In this document: piece by piece, positions 33,121 through 36,418 of the stretch | Numbering within the stretch: the stretch's first letter is position 1 | How the letters are laid out: every line of letters begins with the position of its first letter | NCBI GenBank assembly: GCA_026260175.1 | Contig: JAKCWW010002706.1 | Coordinates: 9,801-46,218 of the forward strand | Source of the DNA: Reticulitermes lucifugus | Taxonomy: Eukaryota; Arthropoda; Insecta; Blattodea; Rhinotermitidae | DNA: 36,418 nucleotides | Direction: 5' to 3' | Position numbers and translations under genes: made by a program | Notes under the pieces: generated by a model | Databases searched by the model: none | Told to the model about the DNA's origin: nothing | What the model saw: the letters and a program-made list of their open reading frames with translations, nothing else

Positions 33121-33306
33121 CACCTGATCACACTCAATGACTCACACACACAAACACGGTACGACTTCTCTGGACGAGGGGTCGGCCCGTCGTAGAGATC
33201 TCTACCTGACAACACACAACATTCACAAGAGACAGACATCCATGCCCCCGGCAGGATTCGAAGGGGCAATGACAGCAACCGAGAGGCCGCAGACCACGGG
33301 ATCGGC
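33121..33306 (-). mobile_element. SINE (family A) with internal deletion
   Basis: The minus strand starts GCCGATCCCGTGGTCTGCGG and then joins almost directly to the region before box B, so most of the box-A-bearing head is missing. The body (TTGTCAGGTAGAGATCTCTA) matches copies at 10679 and 19211. The 3' end stops before the tail; CA-rich sequence follows. Loss of box A means it could no longer be transcribed from its own promoter. Confidence 0.8.
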
Positions 33307-35769
33307 TAATATGTATTCCTCGCATAATATTTTTAGGGTTAGCAACTAGGAAAGAGTGAGATAGGAAGAAATTAGCACGGATGAGAAGCTAAGCATGTAC
33401 ATATATATATGTGAAATTTGTTGCCAGAGTCTAAGGGAATAAGTTACTTGGGAGACCTGTAAGTAAGGGAGAGGGTTATTTTAAATTACATCTTTGAGGA
33501 GTAAACTGTCAAGACATACACTGACTAAACTGGTTCAAGACGGCATCCGGCATCCACTATCAGCCTTCTGTGAAAATAATAATGTAACTTAGTGGTCCAA
33601 AAATTCAGGAATTTTATTTTCCAGGTGAGTAATTCTCAACTTTCAAATATTGTAATTTGATTAGTGATTTAATAGTGTCGCTTTCTCAACTAACTATTCT
33701 GCCTACAGTCCAAAGGGATGAAGGCTGTGCACGAAGAATTTAAAAGGAAGTGGAAGCAAATGGTGACGGCATATCTGAACGTAATATCTCAGCATTTTCC
33801 TGGCGAGGACGGGAAAAACAACTGAAAATCTCAGAATATTTTGGCTGAGAGTCTCTCCTGGATGATTCAGAATTATTAACCATTGCATTATATTTTGAAG
33901 GAAACTCTTGCAGCTGGACTTGTTAGTTAAGTTATCCAGTAGCAAGATGATGATAAACCATCTCACCAGCCACTTACATTTACTTCAACGATAATTCTAT
34001 CTTATATGGTTTTCCTATCTCTAATAGAACGTTTTACTTAAGTTTTCTTCCTTTCTTTGTTTTTCATTTTTACTGGCCATGAAAGTGAGGCTCGGATTCG
34101 CTCCTTGGCAAGGGTAAAACGAATTATTTTGACAAGAATGATATATCTACACGAAAGATTGGAAATGTACAATAATATTCCCACGTCTACATGCGGACCA
34201 TTATTCCACAAAAGTGACTGAAATTTCTTCCTTAAAGCTCCTTAAAATGGCGTCAATAAATATATTAATATAAACATTAGGGTTTCATTTAAGTTAATAC
34301 GCATTCCTATGATAGCAATCTGCACGCTTTTTCCGTTTCAAAACCTGTTTTAGATCGAAATGTGTTGAAGTCGGTTGAGCCACTGTGTCGTGGTTAAATA
34401 CGATCCTAAAGTCGCGACCTAAGGGCTCTTCCAGCATTCTTTTACTTATTTCCGAGCCAACATATATTAATACTGGTTTCGGGCGTAATCAGTTTCCTTA
34501 AAACGAGAACCTTTTTTGTTTGTGTCTCTTTATTTTTATTACTTTTTTCTAAATAGTGGCCGGCTTATCACCGCCGGTTCTCAAGTACTAGCACCGAGTA
34601 ATTTGTAGCTTCCTCTACTTCCAATAAACAAATTATATAACGAAGCTGTAGGAACCTTATTAAATTCATAGGCTTATATTATTAATATCAGGAGTAATTT
34701 GTAGTAGTAAAAATTATTACAGGCCTCCAGCTACAGGCCCTACGTTTCATTTTGGAAGTCAAATAAGGCCTGATGCAAGTAGGCTATATTGTAAAGGTGA
34801 AATATTGCAGCAAATAAAATAAAATATAATAGAAGGAGATACATATTTTGTTGCAAGTGTATGTTTGGGATCTTGTGACACGTGTACACTATTTTCATTC
34901 ACTGTGCATTCAACTGCTTATGAGAAAGTGAAGCGGGGAAATCTTCAGGGTCAAATTTACGCATTTCGCTACACACTGTCTTGCTGGAATTAATGTGTGT
35001 ACTATTATTGTACCTATTATGTATGTTGGGTTATATAGCCTAAAATGCATTTACTCAATACGAATAACTGTTGACTACGTAGAAAGTGTTTTCAAACAGA
35101 ATTTTTCTCGCAGGCCCCTCTAAATGCCTTCATCCTGCCAGCCAGTAAAAATAATTTTTATCCCTTTGTAATTCGGGTTTATTAACATCGCGTTTACAGT
35201 CGTCCCTTCCTCGTGCAATAGCAGTTCCTTCGATTAGCTGACAGAATGTCGGATTTTAAAAAGGATCTGTAGATATTGCGTTCGGGAATAAAAATTACAG
35301 CCTGCTGCAATTTGCAGAGGGCGCTGAAAGAGTCACGATCTCAAACAAACAGCTGGAAGACCTAGTTCTGGAATACAGTCTTTTTTCGATCCTTGCGAGA
35401 GGCGGGAATTTAAATGTGTGGATCAAAGCAAAAGGTGTTTAAGAACACAAGGCCTTACCAACAAAATTGGAAATGAGGACTGGACACACAAATTATGAAA
35501 AAGAATTGTGTTGTACCTATAAACATTCAGGCAGAATTTATATGCATGTATATATAAAGTTATTCTTTGGGAGGCGATTTTTGCAAATAGAGCAGAATCT
35601 TGTTCTCGATAGCGCTGCTGTTCCTGTTGTCTCCTTTCTTTAATTGCTTTTACAGTTACGCCTCTCTCTGCGAGTGACGGGAACTAGGCTGCCATGAGGT
35701 ATCTCCTCTTACTAGTTTTTTCACAACAATTATTGCATGGCAATGAAGAATGCAAAAGAACATTGCTAT
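33307..35769. other. Gene-free stretch of about 2.5 kb
   Basis: Nothing recognisable by family. A 58-codon frame begins at ATG 35694 and is discussed as an observation. The frame at 33703-33966 (minus) and its plus-strand complement give no match. Confidence 0.4.
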
Positions 35770-36060
35770 TTGTCAATTGGTGCTTCTACTTTTCTGGCTT
35801 TTCGGCCCTTCTTCGAGCCATGGCCTCCCCGTTTTTTGGGGGTTTTGAAGCAATCAATTTTAAGAGGTAAGGATGTAAGCCCCACGCCCAACCCCCGGCC
35901 TGGAGGGCCAGGACATCTCCCTTTATCCGGCAATTCGCTCAAAACCTGTCCGGCAATTGTGGCCCTACCTGCAGCTAGGCTGCCGCCGGCATAGCTTTGG
36001 GTTTCACTGGTGCAAGCCAGCACCCTCGCCCGAATAACCAACCATTCTACATGGTGGAGA
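35770..36060 (-). mobile_element. GC-rich LINE 5'-region-like segment
   Basis: The minus strand is open and reads AAGRATIAGQVLSELPDKGR, CPGPPGRGLGVGLTSLPLK and KTPKKRGGHGSKKGRKARK. GRGLGVGLT(T/S)xPxK recalls the segment upstream of the endonuclease of insect LINEs. The nucleotide block GGGGGTTGGGCGTGGGGCTT is also a pattern I recall from such 5' regions. It is the most GC-rich part of the window. No endonuclease follows within 36060 to the lower-coordinate side. It may be a solo 5' fragment or a different GC-rich repeat. Confidence 0.45.
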
Positions 36061-36320
36061 TACTGCGAAGGAAGGTAAATTAGGTACTAAAGTGCTTTAT
36101 CCCTCGAGACAGACGGGAAATTCACGGTCACAGTCCTGTGCCTGCATGATTGCGTAAACAAATAATTTTTCTATTTCAAATCAATCTATACTTTTTAACA
36201 GGCAAATGTGCTTTCCTTGTAGCCATGTGTTAGTGGCCTAATTGTCTGTGTCCCAAGTAATTAATCTCTTAGTCTGCTGTAAAATTCCGGAGTTCCCGTA
36301 ATCAGAACAAGGAGAGGGGA

Positions 36321-36418
36321 CAGGTCTGCATGTGCATATTTATATCAGGTCTGCATATGCATATTTATATCAGGCCTGCAGCAAGGTCTGCATGTGCATA
36401 TTTATATCAGGTCTGCAT
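36321..36418 (+). repeat. 25-bp tandem array, continues past window end
   Basis: Units of CAGGTCTGCATGTGCATATT plus TATAT start at 36321 and 36346. The third (36371-36407) carries a 12-bp extension that partly duplicates the unit start, and a fourth begins at 36408. Near-identical units imply recent expansion; the array size is unknown because it is cut. Confidence 0.92.

Overview
The window reads as non-coding, transposon-littered DNA from an animal, most likely an insect nuclear genome. It is AT-rich by eye, has no long open frame on either strand, no bacterial-style operons, no rRNA, no intact tRNA and no CRISPR array. It is full of short decayed copies of eukaryotic elements: tRNA-derived SINEs, LINE fragments, hAT-type non-autonomous elements, fold-back elements and microsatellites. 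Several translated fragments match, from memory and unverified, repeats common in cockroach, termite and related polyneopteran assemblies: a LINE tail with a GHVxRxxE motif, a repeat reading LLKN...TRRFITV, and fold-backs reading ALFWDI or HIPEDL...HRCEN. Blattodea or another polyneopteran is therefore the best guess. I see no protein-coding gene I would defend. The window is probably intergenic or a large intron.

Layout. 1-3,000: a truncated SINE, an imperfect inverted repeat (46- and 45-base arms), a dead LINE reverse transcriptase on the minus strand and a recent 99-bp tandem duplication. 3,500-4,200: a 142-bp fold-back element and three 37-bp tandem units. 6,400-6,600: a pogo/Tigger-like transposase remnant. 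9,600-12,800: LINE tails, a SINE and a CA/TA microsatellite. 13,300-14,200: two copies of a repeat with GACG-type tails. 15,500-15,860: a SINE-like element inserted inside a CA microsatellite. 16,000-19,500: LINE tails and the best-preserved SINE. 21,600-24,800: a fold-back element, a second hAT-like element and a LINE tail. 26,100-28,400: a possible first exon, two LINE tails, a TATG microsatellite interrupted by a palindrome and a 218-bp fold-back. 29,329-29,846: a hAT-type element with a perfect 8-bp target duplication. 31,900-33,300: a shared dispersed repeat, a SINE-like head and a SINE with an internal deletion. 35,770-36,060: a GC-rich segment like a LINE 5' region. 36,321-end: a 25-bp tandem array cut by the window edge.

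The parts do not form a pathway. The window records successive insertions. The most interesting structures are the palindromic fold-back family, the inverted repeat at 1,611-1,726, the well-preserved hAT element, and seven LINE 3' fragments that all lie on the plus strand. I found no evidence of an undescribed functional system. Family names rest on recalled motifs and on comparison of copies within the window; no search was run.
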